NCBI GenBank assembly: GCA_019115665.1
Contig: DXDD01000072.1
Coordinates: 1 to 52,925 of the forward strand
Source of the DNA: Candidatus Eisenbergiella pullistercoris
Lineage (GTDB): Bacteria; Bacillota; Clostridia; Lachnospirales; Lachnospiraceae
Length of the DNA stretch: 52,925 nucleotides
Reading direction: 5' to 3'
The notes beneath the pieces are model-generated. The model saw nothing but the letters and a program-made list of their open reading frames with translations, ran no database searches and was not told the origin of the DNA. Positions 38,431-47,819 of this stretch are shown here, piece by piece; positions within the stretch are counted from its first letter, which is position 1; the number at the start of each line of letters is the position of its first letter. The position numbers and the translations under genes were made by a program.

Positions 38431-39456
38431 ATGGATTATAAGAATGCCGGAGTGGATATTGAAGCCGGTTACAGATCGGTTGAACTGATGAAAAAGTATG
38501 TGAAGGAGACCATGCGTCCCGAGGTCCTGGGAGGACTGGGCGGCTTTTCAGGAGCTTTCTCCATGGAGAGCTTCAAAAATATGGAAAAGCCCACCCTGGT
38601 TTCCGGAACGGACGGCGTGGGAACGAAGCTGAAGCTGGCGTTCCTGATGGACAGGCATGATACCGTGGGGATCGACTGCGTGGCGATGTGCGTCAACGAC
38701 ATTGCCTGCGCGGGCGGAGAACCGCTGTTTTTCCTGGATTACATCGCCTGCGGGAAAAATTATCCGGAGAAGATCGCTTCGATCGTAAAGGGCGTGGCGG
38801 ACGGCTGCAGACAGGCGGGAGCCGCCCTGATCGGCGGGGAGACGGCGGAGATGCCCGGCTTTTATCCGGAGGACGAGTACGATCTTGCCGGCTTCGCGGT
38901 AGGGATCGTGGATGAGAAGAAGATGATCACGGGAGCGGATCTGAAGGCCGGCGACGTACTGATCGGTCTTTCCAGCTCCGGCGTTCACAGCAACGGCTTT
39001 TCCTTGGTGCGCAGGGTGTTCGAGATGACGAAGGAATCCCTGGACACGTATTATGAAGAGCTGGGGACCACGCTGGGAGAAGCGCTCCTTGCGCCCACGA
39101 AGATCTATGTGAAGGCGCTTCGCACGGTGAAGGAAGCGGGCGTGACCGTGAAGGCGTGCAGCCATATCACCGGAGGCGGCTTCTATGAAAACATTCCCCG
39201 GATGCTTCCCGACGGCGTGAAGGCCGTGGTGGAGAAGGACAGCTATGAGATCCCGGCGATCTTCCGGCTTCTTGCGAAGAAGGGGAACATCGAAGAAAAA
39301 ATGATGTATAATACCTATAACATGGGAATCGGCATGGTGCTCGCCGTGGATCCTGCGGATGTGGAAAAGACCATGGAAGCCGCCCGCGCTGCGGGAGAGG
39401 ATCCTCATGTGATCGGCCGTATCGAGGCCGGAGAAAAAGGGGTGGAGTTATGCTGA
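38431..39456 (+). CDS. purM: phosphoribosylformylglycinamidine cyclo-ligase (AIR synthase)
   Basis: A 341-residue ATP-dependent enzyme that closes FGAM to AIR. It starts [20 protein letters not shown], with [37 protein letters not shown] and [13 protein letters not shown]. Length normal. It follows purE by 20 bases and overlaps purN by 7 bases, so the two are coupled. Confidence 0.98.
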   Translation: MDYKNAGVDIEAGYRSVELMKKYVKETMRPEVLGGLGGFSGAFSMESFKNMEKPTLVSGTDGVGTKLKLAFLMDRHDTVGIDCVAMCVNDIACAGGEPLFFLDYIACGKNYPEKIASIVKGVADGCRQAGAALIGGETAEMPGFYPEDEYDLAGFAVGIVDEKKMITGADLKAGDVLIGLSSSGVHSNGFSLVRRVFEMTKESLDTYYEELGTTLGEALLAPTKIYVKALRTVKEAGVTVKACSHITGGGFYENIPRMLPDGVKAVVEKDSYEIPAIFRLLAKKGNIEEKMMYNTYNMGIGMVLAVDPADVEKTMEAARAAGEDPHVIGRIEAGEKGVELC

Positions 39457-40073
39457 ACGTGCTGGTCTGTGTGTCCGGAGGCGGCACCAACCTGCAGGCG
39501 CTGATCGACGCCGTAAGGGACGGGCGTATCCGAAACGCGCGGATCGCGGGCGTGATCAGCAACAACCGTTCCGCCTATGCGCTGGAGCGGGCCAGGCAGA
39601 ACGGGATCGACGCGGTCTGCCTTTCTCCAAAGGACTATCCGGACCGGGCCGCCTTCAACCGGGCTTTTCTGGAAAAGGTGAACGACTGTGCGCCGGATCT
39701 GATCGTTCTGGCCGGCTTCCTGGTAAACATCCCGCCGGAGATGATCCGCGCCTACCCGAACCGGATCATCAATATCCACCCTTCCCTGATCCCGTCCTTC
39801 TGCGGGACCGGCTATTATGGCCTGAAGGTGCATGAGGCGGTGCTGGCAAGGGGCGTGAAGGTGACGGGAGCCACCGTCCATTTCGTGGACGAAGGGACGG
39901 ATACCGGCCCCATCCTGCTTCAGAAGAGCGTGGAGGTGCTTCCCGGGGACACGCCGAAGAGCCTGCAGCAGCGGGTGATGGAGGAAGCGGAATGGATCCT
40001 TCTTCCCCGGGCCGTGGATCTGATCGCGGCAGGGAGAGTTTCGGTCGCAGACGGGAAAACAGTGATCAGGTGA
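39450..40073 (+). CDS. purN: phosphoribosylglycinamide formyltransferase
   Basis: This 207-residue formyl-THF-dependent GAR transformylase has the active-site run [20 protein letters not shown] (Asn, His) and the Asp in [20 protein letters not shown] upstream of the ATG lies within the end of purM. It adds the first formyl group of the purine ring. Next gene is purD after 16 bases. Confidence 0.97.
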   Translation: MLNVLVCVSGGGTNLQALIDAVRDGRIRNARIAGVISNNRSAYALERARQNGIDAVCLSPKDYPDRAAFNRAFLEKVNDCAPDLIVLAGFLVNIPPEMIRAYPNRIINIHPSLIPSFCGTGYYGLKVHEAVLARGVKVTGATVHFVDEGTDTGPILLQKSVEVLPGDTPKSLQQRVMEEAEWILLPRAVDLIAAGRVSVADGKTVIR

Positions 40074-40089
40074 TCAGTGGGAGGAACGA

Positions 40090-41364
40090 ATGAAGATTTT
40101 GATCGTAGGGAGCGGAGGACGGGAGCACGCCATTGCGGCTGCCGCAGCCAGAAGCCCGAAAGCGGAAAAGATATACTGTGCGCCCGGCAACGCGGGAATC
40201 GCCGCTGTCGCCGAGTGCGTGCCGATCAGCGTAAAGGAGTTTGACAGAATCGCATCCTTTGCAAAGGAAAAAGCGGTGGATCTGGTCATCGTAGGGCCGG
40301 ACGATCCGCTGGCGGAGGGACTTGTGGACGTTCTGGAGGAAGCGGGACTGCGGGCCTTCGGCCCCAGGAAGAACGCGGCCATCCTGGAGGGAAGCAAGGC
40401 GTTTTCCAAGGATCTGATGAAAAAGTATCATATTCCCACGGCGGCCTATGAGACCTTTGAGGATGCGAAGGCGGCTGAGGAATATCTGGAGAAGGCGGAC
40501 TATCCCATCGTGCTGAAGGCGGACGGCCTGGCGCTGGGGAAGGGCGTGCTGATCTGTAAGACAAAGGAAGAGGCGCTTGCCGGCGTGAAGGAGATCATGC
40601 TGGATAAGCATTTCGGAACGGCGGGAAACCGGATGGTGGTGGAGGAATTCCTCACCGGAAGGGAGGTTTCCGTTCTTTCCTTCGTGGACGGGAAGACCAT
40701 CCGGATCATGACCTCCGCGCAGGACCACAAGAGGGCGCTTGACGGGGATCAGGGGCTGAATACCGGAGGCATGGGAACCTTTTCCCCTTCTCCTTTCTAT
40801 ACGAAGGAAGTGGATGAGTTCTGCAGAAAATATATCTACCAGCCCACGGTGGACGCCATGGCGGCGGAAGGCAGGCCTTTTAAGGGGATCATTTTCTTCG
40901 GGCTGATGCTCACGCCTAAGGGGCCGAGAGTGCTGGAGTATAACGCCAGGTTCGGAGATCCGGAGGCGCAGGTGGTGCTGCCGAGGATGAAGAACGATAT
41001 CCTGGAGGTGATGGAGGCCTGTATCGACGGCACGCTGGATAAGATCGAGCTGGAGTTTGAGGATAATGCGGCGGTCTGCGTAGTGCTGGCTTCCAAAGGC
41101 TATCCGGTGAGCTATGAAAAAGGCTATCCGATCACGGGCCTGGAACGCTTTGACGAAGTCTCCGATGCGTTCTGCTTCCATGCGGGAACCGCTTTTGACG
41201 ACGAGGGACGCATTGTGACGAACGGCGGAAGAGTGCTCGGCATCACCGCGCTGGGCAGGGATCTGAAAGCGGCCAGGGCCAGAGCCTATGAGGCGGCCCG
41301 CTGGGTGGATTTTGAAAACAAATATATGAGAACGGATATCGGAAAGGCCATCGATGAGGCCTGA
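40090..41364 (+). CDS. purD: phosphoribosylamine-glycine ligase
   Basis: This 424-residue ATP-grasp enzyme forms GAR from phosphoribosylamine and glycine. It has MKILIVGSGGREHAIAAAAA, GPDDPLAEGLVD, PIVLKADGLALGKGV, the MGTFSPSPFYT loop and NARFGDPEAQVVLPRM. GGGAGGAACGA precedes the ATG. Last pur gene of the cluster; purF, purL, purC, purB and purH are elsewhere. Confidence 0.98.
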   Translation: MKILIVGSGGREHAIAAAAARSPKAEKIYCAPGNAGIAAVAECVPISVKEFDRIASFAKEKAVDLVIVGPDDPLAEGLVDVLEEAGLRAFGPRKNAAILEGSKAFSKDLMKKYHIPTAAYETFEDAKAAEEYLEKADYPIVLKADGLALGKGVLICKTKEEALAGVKEIMLDKHFGTAGNRMVVEEFLTGREVSVLSFVDGKTIRIMTSAQDHKRALDGDQGLNTGGMGTFSPSPFYTKEVDEFCRKYIYQPTVDAMAAEGRPFKGIIFFGLMLTPKGPRVLEYNARFGDPEAQVVLPRMKNDILEVMEACIDGTLDKIELEFEDNAAVCVVLASKGYPVSYEKGYPITGLERFDEVSDAFCFHAGTAFDDEGRIVTNGGRVLGITALGRDLKAARARAYEAARWVDFENKYMRTDIGKAIDEA

Positions 41365-41395
41365 ACGCTGTGAAAGAGAAAGGCATGGTACGCAA

Positions 41396-42583
41396 ATGAA
41401 CAGGATAAAGTCGGGAAAAACGAAAAGAAGCCTGAGGATCGCCGCGGTTCTGACGGCAATGGTTCTCTGCGCGGGAACGTGGGGGCAGACGGGACTGGTC
41501 AGCTACGCCTCCAACAGCCTGGGAAGCCAGACCGGACAGGAGGGCGGCGAAGCGCCCGCGGAGGAAGCGCCTGCGGAAAATACGGACGGCGCGGATGTGG
41601 AAGGCGAGATTGTGGATGAGAATGCGGAAAGCCTGGCAGGAACCTCCACTGCGGCAAGGGTGCGTGTGATCTCCTCCAGCGCGAGGCTGAGGGGCGAGGC
41701 GTCCACCAGCTCCGACCAGGTGGGAAGCCTTTCCTCCGGAAATGAGATCGACGTGGTGGGAGAGACTACCGGAAGCGACGGCATGCTCTGGTATCAGGTC
41801 TCCGGCGAGGTTGACGGGGAAACCGTATCCGGCTACATCCGTTCCGACCTGGTGGAGGTAACGGAAACCGTGCAGGCGGAGGTCCCTTCCGAGGTTCCTT
41901 CCGAGACGCCCGCCGAGGTTCCTTCCGAGCAGGAAAGCGTGTCCACGGACGAATACAGCGTCAGCTATGCGGACGACGGGACGGGTACCGGCGTCAGCGA
42001 CTGGTATCTGAACGATAATATCAACGGCACCAGATACAGGGTCAGCGATCTTCTGAATGCGCAGCAGACCAATGAAAGCAACATCGCGGTGATGGAGGAT
42101 CAGGTGGGAAGCATGCGCATGATCATCATCATTCTCGCGGTGATCGTCGGCCTTCTGGTTGTGGTTGTCACCATTCTGATCTTCCGGCTCCGCAGCTCCT
42201 ATGAGGACGATGGATACGATGAGGATGACGATTACGGCGACGAGGACGACGAAGACGACCGCTATGACGGAGATGAAGAGGATGACGAGGACGAGGAAGA
42301 AGAGGACTATGTCCCTGAAAGACGCCGCGGCCTGATGAAGCGTCCTGCCCGCTCCGCCCGTCCTTCCCGCAGAAGCCGTTATGAGGAAGACGAGGAAGAC
42401 GAAGAGGAAATCCGTTACGAGGACGAAGAGGAGGAGGATGAGCCTCCGAGAAGATCCTCCCGGAGCGCCGGCAGAACGCAGCCTTCCAGGACGAAAAACC
42501 AGAGAGGCGGCTATAAGCCGAAGAATTTTGCCGACATGGATGAAGACGACGATCTTGATTTTGAATTTCTTGATCTGAAATAA
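41396..42583 (+). CDS. SH3-domain membrane protein with acidic tail
   Basis: This 395-residue protein has a signal-like N-terminus (MNRIKSGKTKRSLRIAAVLT, cleavage plausible after SYA), a Glu/Ala-rich segment, a bacterial SH3_3 domain near residues 80-150 (RVISSSARLRGEASTSSDQVG), and Pro-Ser-Glu repeats. A transmembrane helix (MIIIILAVIVGLLVVVVTILIF) lies near 242, followed by a cytosolic tail very rich in Asp and Glu with Arg-Ser clusters to the end. Such proteins may link the wall to the cytosol. The start at 41396 gives a proper n-region; an ATG at 41354, inside purD, would add 14 residues. Function unknown. Confidence 0.8.
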   Translation: MNRIKSGKTKRSLRIAAVLTAMVLCAGTWGQTGLVSYASNSLGSQTGQEGGEAPAEEAPAENTDGADVEGEIVDENAESLAGTSTAARVRVISSSARLRGEASTSSDQVGSLSSGNEIDVVGETTGSDGMLWYQVSGEVDGETVSGYIRSDLVEVTETVQAEVPSEVPSETPAEVPSEQESVSTDEYSVSYADDGTGTGVSDWYLNDNINGTRYRVSDLLNAQQTNESNIAVMEDQVGSMRMIIIILAVIVGLLVVVVTILIFRLRSSYEDDGYDEDDDYGDEDDEDDRYDGDEEDDEDEEEEDYVPERRRGLMKRPARSARPSRRSRYEEDEEDEEEIRYEDEEEEDEPPRRSSRSAGRTQPSRTKNQRGGYKPKNFADMDEDDDLDFEFLDLK

Positions 42584-42593
42584 AGGGCTTTCC

Positions 42594-42640
42594 AAGGCCG
42601 CTGTGGGATGTATGTTCAAGCTGTCCGCAGCGGCCTTTCC
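42594..42640 (+). terminator. terminator after the SH3 gene
   Basis: AAGGCCGCTG (42594-42603) pairs with CAGCGGCCTT (42628-42637) across a 24-base loop, ending in TTTCC. It immediately precedes the GntR promoter. Confidence 0.75.
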
Positions 42641-42642
42641 GG

Positions 42643-42681
42643 TTGACAGAATGTGCCTTCTGTTATAATATGTATATAACA
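42643..42681 (+). promoter_or_regulatory. GntR-clpC promoter with palindromic operator
   Basis: TTGACA (42643-42648), 17-base spacer, TAATAT (42666-42671). The inverted repeat TGTTATA-N7-TATAACA (42661-42681) covers the -10, as expected for an autoregulated GntR/YtrA repressor site. Confidence 0.8.
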
Positions 42682-42738
42682 ATAACAGATCCGGCGCTGT
42701 CAGCCGGACAGGAGAAAGAAGAGCGATGCACGGTGAAT

Positions 42739-43116
42739 ATGGTACTGGAAATTGATTTTAACAGCGATGAAGCCATCTATATACAGCTCAGAAACCAGAT
42801 CATTCTGGGGATTGCCACCAACCGCTACAGGGAGGGGGATGTGCTTCCCAGCGTTCGGCAGCTGGCTGATGAGATCGGCATCAATATGCATACGGTCAAC
42901 AAGGCGTATACGGTTCTGAAGCAGGAAGGCTTTGTGAAGGTGGACCGAAGGAAGGGCGCCGTCATATCCATAGACGAAGGGAAAATGAAAGCGATGGAGG
43001 AAATGCGCCAGGAGCTTCTGCTTCTTCTGGCGAAGGCAAGCTGCAAGAATATTTCCCGTCAGGAGGTGCATGCTTTAATTGATGAAATCTATGAAGAATA
43101 TGGAGGACTGGAATAA
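42739..43116 (+). CDS. GntR-family regulator (YtrA subfamily)
   Basis: This 125-residue regulator has a GntR winged helix (EAIYIQLRNQIILGIATNRY start, SVRQLADEIGINMHTVNKAY) and a short C-terminal helical tail of YtrA size rather than a ligand domain. Start assignment: ATG 42739; GTG 42733 is two codons upstream and equally near the GGTGA run. YtrA-type repressors normally control an adjacent ABC operon; here the next gene, overlapping by one base at TAATG, is clpC. The usual CtsR-McsA-McsB genes are absent, so this regulator takes the position CtsR normally has. Confidence 0.9.
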   Translation: MVLEIDFNSDEAIYIQLRNQIILGIATNRYREGDVLPSVRQLADEIGINMHTVNKAYTVLKQEGFVKVDRRKGAVISIDEGKMKAMEEMRQELLLLLAKASCKNISRQEVHALIDEIYEEYGGLE

Positions 43117-45557
43117 TGCAGTCTCAGTTTACAGATAAGGCCAGGACGGCTCTCCGGCTTGCGGAACGCGCTGCCGGAAGGATGAGACAGAGCTATGTGG
43201 GAACAGAGCATATCCTTCTGGGGCTTCTGGAAGAGGGAACCGGAACGGCGGCCCGGATGCTTTTGGAGAACGGAGCGGATGAACAGGAGATCCGGGAACT
43301 GATCCGGGATCTGATCGCGCCGGCTTCCGCCCTCCCGGCGAAGGAAAGGGACGGATATACGCCGAGAGCGGTGTCCATTTTGGAGGAAGCGCACAGACAG
43401 GCCGCCCGGTTCGGCTCCGCCCTTACGGGAACGGAGCACATCCTTCTCGCCCTGATCAGGGAAGGGGAGAACGTAGCGGTCAGGCTTTTAAATACCTGCG
43501 GTCTGCAGCCGCAGAAGATCTATGCGGATACCCTCGCGGCAATGGGACAGGATCCTGCCATCTATAAGGAGGATCTTGCGAAGAAGCAGAAAAGAAAGGG
43601 ACAGACCGCCGCTCTGGATCAGTACAGCAGGGATATGACCGCTCTTGCGGCTGCCGGAAAGCTGGATCCGGTGGTGGGCAGGGAGGAAGAGATCAGCCGC
43701 GTGATCCAGATCCTTTCCAGAAGGACCAAGAACAACCCCTGTCTGGTAGGCGAACCCGGCGTGGGAAAGACTGCCATTGTGGAAGGGCTTGCCAGGCGCA
43801 TCGTGGAAGGAAATGTGCCGGATACGGTCAAAAACAAACGGGTCCTTACGCTGGACCTTTCCGGCATGATCGCCGGGAGCAAATACAGGGGAGAATTTGA
43901 AGAGCGCATCAAAAAGGTGATCCGCGAGGTGACGGAGGCGGGAAATGTGCTCCTGTTCCTGGATGAGCTGCATACTCTGATCGGAGCGGGCGGCGCGGAG
44001 GGGGCGATCGACGCTTCCAACATCCTGAAGCCCTCTCTCGCGCGCGGCGAGCTGCAGCTGATCGGCGCTACCACGATCACGGAATACCGGAAATATATCG
44101 AACGTGACGCGGCGCTGGAGAGAAGATTCCAGCCGGTGAATGTGGAGGAACCCACGGAGGAAGAGGCTGTCCGGATCCTTGCGGGGATCGCGCCCGGCTA
44201 TGAGAAGCATCATCAGGTGCATTACGAGCCGGAGGCGCTGGAAGCGGCGGTACGCCTTTCCGCCAGATATATCAATGACAGAAGACTGCCGGATAAGGCC
44301 ATCGACCTGATTGATGAGGCGGCCTCCGCCGTGAAGCTCTCTCAGATGGAGCAGCCGGAGGAGCTGCGTGAGCTGAACGGACAGATCCATGAGCTGGATC
44401 GGAAGATCGAGAACGCCATCCGGATCGAGGCCTTTGAACAGGCCGGAGAGTGGAAGCGGCAGCAGGATGACGTAATGAAGAAGCTGGCCCGGAAAACCGT
44501 GCGGCTTCAGAAAAAGAAGACGGCAGACCGTCAGTCGGTTACGGAAAATGACGTGGCGCAGGTTGTGGCGGCCTGGACGAAGATCCCGGTGAGCAGGCTG
44601 GAGGAAAAGGAAAGCGAACGGCTCATGAAGCTGGAAGCCATCCTGCATAAAAGGGTCATCGGCCAGGAGGAGGCAGTATCCGCAGTGGCGCGGGCCATGC
44701 GGCGCGGACGTGTGGGACTGCAGGATCCCAGAAGGCCCATCGGCTCCTTCCTGTTTCTCGGCCCCACGGGCGTGGGAAAGACGGAGCTGAGCAAAGCGCT
44801 TGCGGAGGCCATGTTCGGCAGTGAAAACGCTCTGATCCGCATCGATATGTCCGAATATATGGAAGGACATTCGGTTTCCAAGCTGATCGGCTCGCCCCCC
44901 GGTTATGTGGGCTTTGACGACGGCGGACAGCTTTCAGAGAAGGTGCGCCGGAATCCGTATTCCGTGGTGCTTTTTGACGAGGTGGAAAAAGCCCATCCCG
45001 ATGTGTTCAACATCCTGCTTCAGGTGCTGGACGACGGGCACATTACAGATTCCAGGGGGCGGAAGGTGAGCTTCAAGAACACCGTGCTCATCATGACCTC
45101 CAACGCGGGAGCGCAGCGGATCGTGGATCCCAAAAGCCTGGGCTTTTCCGCGGGCAGGGATGAGAAGAAGGATTATGAACGGATGAAAGCGGGCGTGATG
45201 GAGGAAGTGAAGCGGCTGTTCAAGCCGGAATTCATCAACCGGATCGACGAGATCATGGTATTCCATCCGCTTACCGCGGAAAATATGAAGCAGATCATCA
45301 CGCTGCTTTCAAAGGAGCTCTGCGGCCGGTGCAGGGACCAGCTTGGCATCAGCCTGACCATTACGCCCGCGGCCAAAAATCTGATCGTGGAGAAGCATTC
45401 CGATCTGAAAATGGGCGCGCGCCCTCTGAAGCGCGCGATCCAGACCATGATCGAGGACGCGCTGGCGGAGGAGATCCTGAGCAGGCGCGTCCAGCCCGGG
45501 GATGAGGTGACGGTGGGCTGCAAGGATGGAAAGATCAGTTTTCATGTGAAAAACTGA
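43116..45557 (+). CDS. clpC: ATP-dependent Clp protease ATP-binding subunit ClpC
   Basis: This 813-residue AAA+ unfoldase has a double Clp_N repeat (FTDKARTALRLAERAA and VSILEEAHRQAARFG), a first AAA module (GEPGVGKTAIVEGLA near 213), and a UVR/M-domain (ELDRKIENAIRIEAFEQAGEW style, near 430). The second AAA module has GPTGVGKTELSKALAEAMFG near 549, and the C-terminal D2 small domain follows (KMGARPLKRAIQ). It feeds substrates to ClpP. Translationally coupled to the GntR regulator by a one-base overlap. Confidence 0.96.
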   Translation: MQSQFTDKARTALRLAERAAGRMRQSYVGTEHILLGLLEEGTGTAARMLLENGADEQEIRELIRDLIAPASALPAKERDGYTPRAVSILEEAHRQAARFGSALTGTEHILLALIREGENVAVRLLNTCGLQPQKIYADTLAAMGQDPAIYKEDLAKKQKRKGQTAALDQYSRDMTALAAAGKLDPVVGREEEISRVIQILSRRTKNNPCLVGEPGVGKTAIVEGLARRIVEGNVPDTVKNKRVLTLDLSGMIAGSKYRGEFEERIKKVIREVTEAGNVLLFLDELHTLIGAGGAEGAIDASNILKPSLARGELQLIGATTITEYRKYIERDAALERRFQPVNVEEPTEEEAVRILAGIAPGYEKHHQVHYEPEALEAAVRLSARYINDRRLPDKAIDLIDEAASAVKLSQMEQPEELRELNGQIHELDRKIENAIRIEAFEQAGEWKRQQDDVMKKLARKTVRLQKKKTADRQSVTENDVAQVVAAWTKIPVSRLEEKESERLMKLEAILHKRVIGQEEAVSAVARAMRRGRVGLQDPRRPIGSFLFLGPTGVGKTELSKALAEAMFGSENALIRIDMSEYMEGHSVSKLIGSPPGYVGFDDGGQLSEKVRRNPYSVVLFDEVEKAHPDVFNILLQVLDDGHITDSRGRKVSFKNTVLIMTSNAGAQRIVDPKSLGFSAGRDEKKDYERMKAGVMEEVKRLFKPEFINRIDEIMVFHPLTAENMKQIITLLSKELCGRCRDQLGISLTITPAAKNLIVEKHSDLKMGARPLKRAIQTMIEDALAEEILSRRVQPGDEVTVGCKDGKISFHVKN

Positions 45558-45598
45558 TTCGGATACAAACGGAAAAAAGAACAGGAGGAACAAAAGAG

Positions 45599-46009
45599 AT
45601 GGCAGCAGTAGAGGAGTTGATCCGCAGTGAGGCAGACGGGAGCATCAGCTTCGGAAATCATACCCTTTCCGAAAAGGCGAAGGTGGAGGATTTCTCCCAC
45701 GGCGGAGACCTGTACAAGGTAAAGACCTACCGTACCATGACAAAGCTGGAGAAGAACGGAATGTTCGCCTATGAATCCGTTCCGGGAACCAGCGTGCTTT
45801 CCTTTGCGGAGCGGGAGGACGGCGTCAGCTTCCTCGTGGAGGGAAACGAGGATGCGCAGATCACCGTCGGCCTTCAGGACGATACGGAATATGACGTGAA
45901 GGTCAACGGGGAGGATGCCGGAAGAATGCGCACCAATCTGGGAGGAAAGCTGAGCCTGAGCGTGGAGCTGGCCGGCGCCGGAGAGGTGAAGGTGGAAATA
46001 GGCAGATAA
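45599..46009 (+). CDS. conserved small protein of unknown function
   Basis: A 136-residue soluble protein starting MAAVEELIRSEADGSISFGN, with GDLYKVKTYRTMTKLEKNG, and ending in a beta-rich half (QITVGLQDDTEYDVKVNGED, KLSLSVELAGAG). Close relatives in Lachnospiraceae are often labelled endosialidase, but no catalytic signature is visible and I would not keep that name. It lies between clpC and radA, with its stop overlapping the radA start by one base, so radA translation depends on it. Confidence 0.85.
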   Translation: MAAVEELIRSEADGSISFGNHTLSEKAKVEDFSHGGDLYKVKTYRTMTKLEKNGMFAYESVPGTSVLSFAEREDGVSFLVEGNEDAQITVGLQDDTEYDVKVNGEDAGRMRTNLGGKLSLSVELAGAGEVKVEIGR

Positions 46010-47385
46010 TGGCAAAAGGAAAATCATCTACTGTTTTTTACTGTCAGGAGTGCGGCTATGAGTCCGCAAAGTGGATGGGTCAGTGCCCGGCGTGCAGGAC
46101 CTGGAACAGCTTTGTGGAGGAGCCTGTAAAAAAAATGCAGCCGGAGACCGGGAGGGAAAGGCATACAGGCCTTTCCTCCGGCGGGAAAAAGCCGGCGAGG
46201 CTGTCGGAAATTTCCGCGGATGAGGAGGAACGGATTTCCTCCGGGATCGGGGAGCTGGACCGGGTGCTGGGAGGCGGCATCGTGCCCGGCTCCCTGGTTC
46301 TTGTGGGCGGGGATCCGGGCATCGGCAAGTCCACCCTTCTGCTGCAGGTCTGCCGGCTGCTTTCACAGGCCGGCCGGCGGGTGCTGTATGTATCGGGAGA
46401 GGAATCCCTGAGACAGATCAAGATGCGCGCCCAGCGCATCGGGCCGTTTCAGGATTCCTTTCTGCTTCTGTGTGAAACGAATCTGAGCGATATTGAAGAG
46501 GCGATCCTGCGCCTGAAGCCGGAGGCGGTGATCATCGACTCCATCCAGACCATGTTCAGCGGGGAGGTGTCGGCGGCTCCGGGAAGCGTTTCCCAGGTGA
46601 GAGAGTCCACAGGCGTTTTTCTGCGTCTGGCAAAAAACAATGCCATTTCCATTTTTATCGTGGGACATGTGACCAAGGAGGGCACTGTGGCAGGCCCCAG
46701 GGTGCTGGAGCATATGGTGGATACGGTGCTTTATTTTGAAGGGGACAGACATGCCGCGTACAGGATCCTGCGGGGGGTGAAGAACCGCTTCGGTTCCACC
46801 AATGAGATCGGCGTATTTGAGATGCGCAGAGAGGGACTCCACGAGGTGAAAAATCCTTCGGAATTCATGCTGAACGGCCGCCCGGCAGGAGCCAGCGGCT
46901 GTGTGGTTTCCTGTTCCATGGAGGGGACCAGGCCCATTCTGGTGGAGATCCAGGCGCTGGTGTGCGCAAGCAATTTCGGCTTTCCCAAGAGACAGGCGGC
47001 GGGTACGGATTTTAACCGGGTAAGCCTTCTGATGGCCGTGCTGGAAAAAAGGCTTGGCCTTCAGATCTCCGGCTGCGACGCCTATGTGAACATCGCGGGC
47101 GGAATCAGGATCGCGGAACCGGCCATTGATCTGGGAATCGTGATGGCCGTGATCTCCAGCTTTAAGAACCGTCCTGTCGGGGAAGACATCATCGCCTTCG
47201 GAGAGGTCGGGCTCAGCGGGGAGGTAAGGGCGGTCAGCCAGGCGGACGGCAGGGTGGCCGAGGCGAAAAAGCTCGGCTTTCATACCTGCATCCTGCCGCA
47301 GGTATGTCTGGAGCACCTGCCGCCTGTGGACGGCATCCGTCTGGTGGGTGTGCATTCCGTCCGGGATGTGATGGATTTTATCTGA
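46009..47385 (+). CDS. radA: DNA repair protein RadA (Sms)
   Basis: This 458-residue protein has an N-terminal C4 zinc finger (CQECGYESAKWMGQCPAC), a RecA-like core with Walker A GGDPGIGKST near 103, the RadA-specific KNRFGSTNEIGVFEM near 255, and a Lon-protease-like C-terminal domain. RadA drives branch migration in recombination. The ATG overlaps the preceding stop. Standard length. Confidence 0.97.
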   Translation: MAKGKSSTVFYCQECGYESAKWMGQCPACRTWNSFVEEPVKKMQPETGRERHTGLSSGGKKPARLSEISADEEERISSGIGELDRVLGGGIVPGSLVLVGGDPGIGKSTLLLQVCRLLSQAGRRVLYVSGEESLRQIKMRAQRIGPFQDSFLLLCETNLSDIEEAILRLKPEAVIIDSIQTMFSGEVSAAPGSVSQVRESTGVFLRLAKNNAISIFIVGHVTKEGTVAGPRVLEHMVDTVLYFEGDRHAAYRILRGVKNRFGSTNEIGVFEMRREGLHEVKNPSEFMLNGRPAGASGCVVSCSMEGTRPILVEIQALVCASNFGFPKRQAAGTDFNRVSLLMAVLEKRLGLQISGCDAYVNIAGGIRIAEPAIDLGIVMAVISSFKNRPVGEDIIAFGEVGLSGEVRAVSQADGRVAEAKKLGFHTCILPQVCLEHLPPVDGIRLVGVHSVRDVMDFI

Positions 47386-47596
47386 GAAATCCGTCCGGGA
47401 AGGGGCCGGTAAGGAGGCCCGGAAGCAGCATGCCGTCTCCCGCATGCGCCCGTTCCATCTCCCTGTCTCTGCTGACCGGATTGCATCCGTCATGGGACAT
47501 GACGGTCCTTATGTCCATGTCGGATGCTTTTCCGTTTTTGTCGATGCGGACATTTGCCGCGTCCGTATGATGAGCTGTCAGTGTTTTTTTCTCCAT
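47378..47596 (-). CDS. small hypothetical protein, convergent with radA
   Basis: This 72-residue reading frame has an exceptionally good ribosome site (GGAGG five bases before the ATG). It starts MEKKTLTAHHTDAANVRI and contains MDIRTVMSHDGCNPVSRD. Its last eight bases overlap the radA 3' end on the other strand. No family is recognised and no promoter is clear. Support is the start region only, so it may be a remnant. Confidence 0.45.
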   Translation of the reverse strand: MEKKTLTAHHTDAANVRIDKNGKASDMDIRTVMSHDGCNPVSRDREMERAHAGDGMLLPGLLTGPFPDGFLR

Positions 47597-47685
47597 TGGT
47601 ACCTCCGGATTTTGTCATGCTGCGCGAAAAGCCCCGGCCCGGGATCGCTTTCCGGCCGGGAGACTTTGCGGCTGTTTTATACTGA

Positions 47686-47724
47686 CTCCCGCCCGCCGGC
47701 CTGCGCCGGCAGGCGGGAGCTTTT
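47686..47724 (+). terminator. GC-rich hairpin upstream of the LacI gene
   Basis: CTCCCGCC...GGCGGGAG encloses GCCGGC-CTGC-GCCGGC, followed by CTTTTG. It may stop read-through from radA. Confidence 0.65.
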
Positions 47725-47755
47725 GCGGTTTCGGAAGTAGTATCTGTTTTTCTGC

Positions 47756-47783
47756 TTGAAATTATTTACCGATAATGTACAAT
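47756..47783 (+). promoter_or_regulatory. promoter of the LacI-family gene
   Basis: TTGAAA (47756-47761), 16-base spacer, TACAAT (47778-47783). The -10 overlaps an upstream in-frame ATG at 47775, which therefore cannot be the start codon. Confidence 0.65.
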
Positions 47784-47819
47784 AGTGTTATCAGACAAAA
47801 AATTTGTGAGGGAAATATC

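Noticed and set aside
47775-47819. Upstream ATG for the LacI-family gene
   Set aside because: It overlaps the -10 hexamer, and GTG 47820 has both a ribosome site and the proper HTH start.
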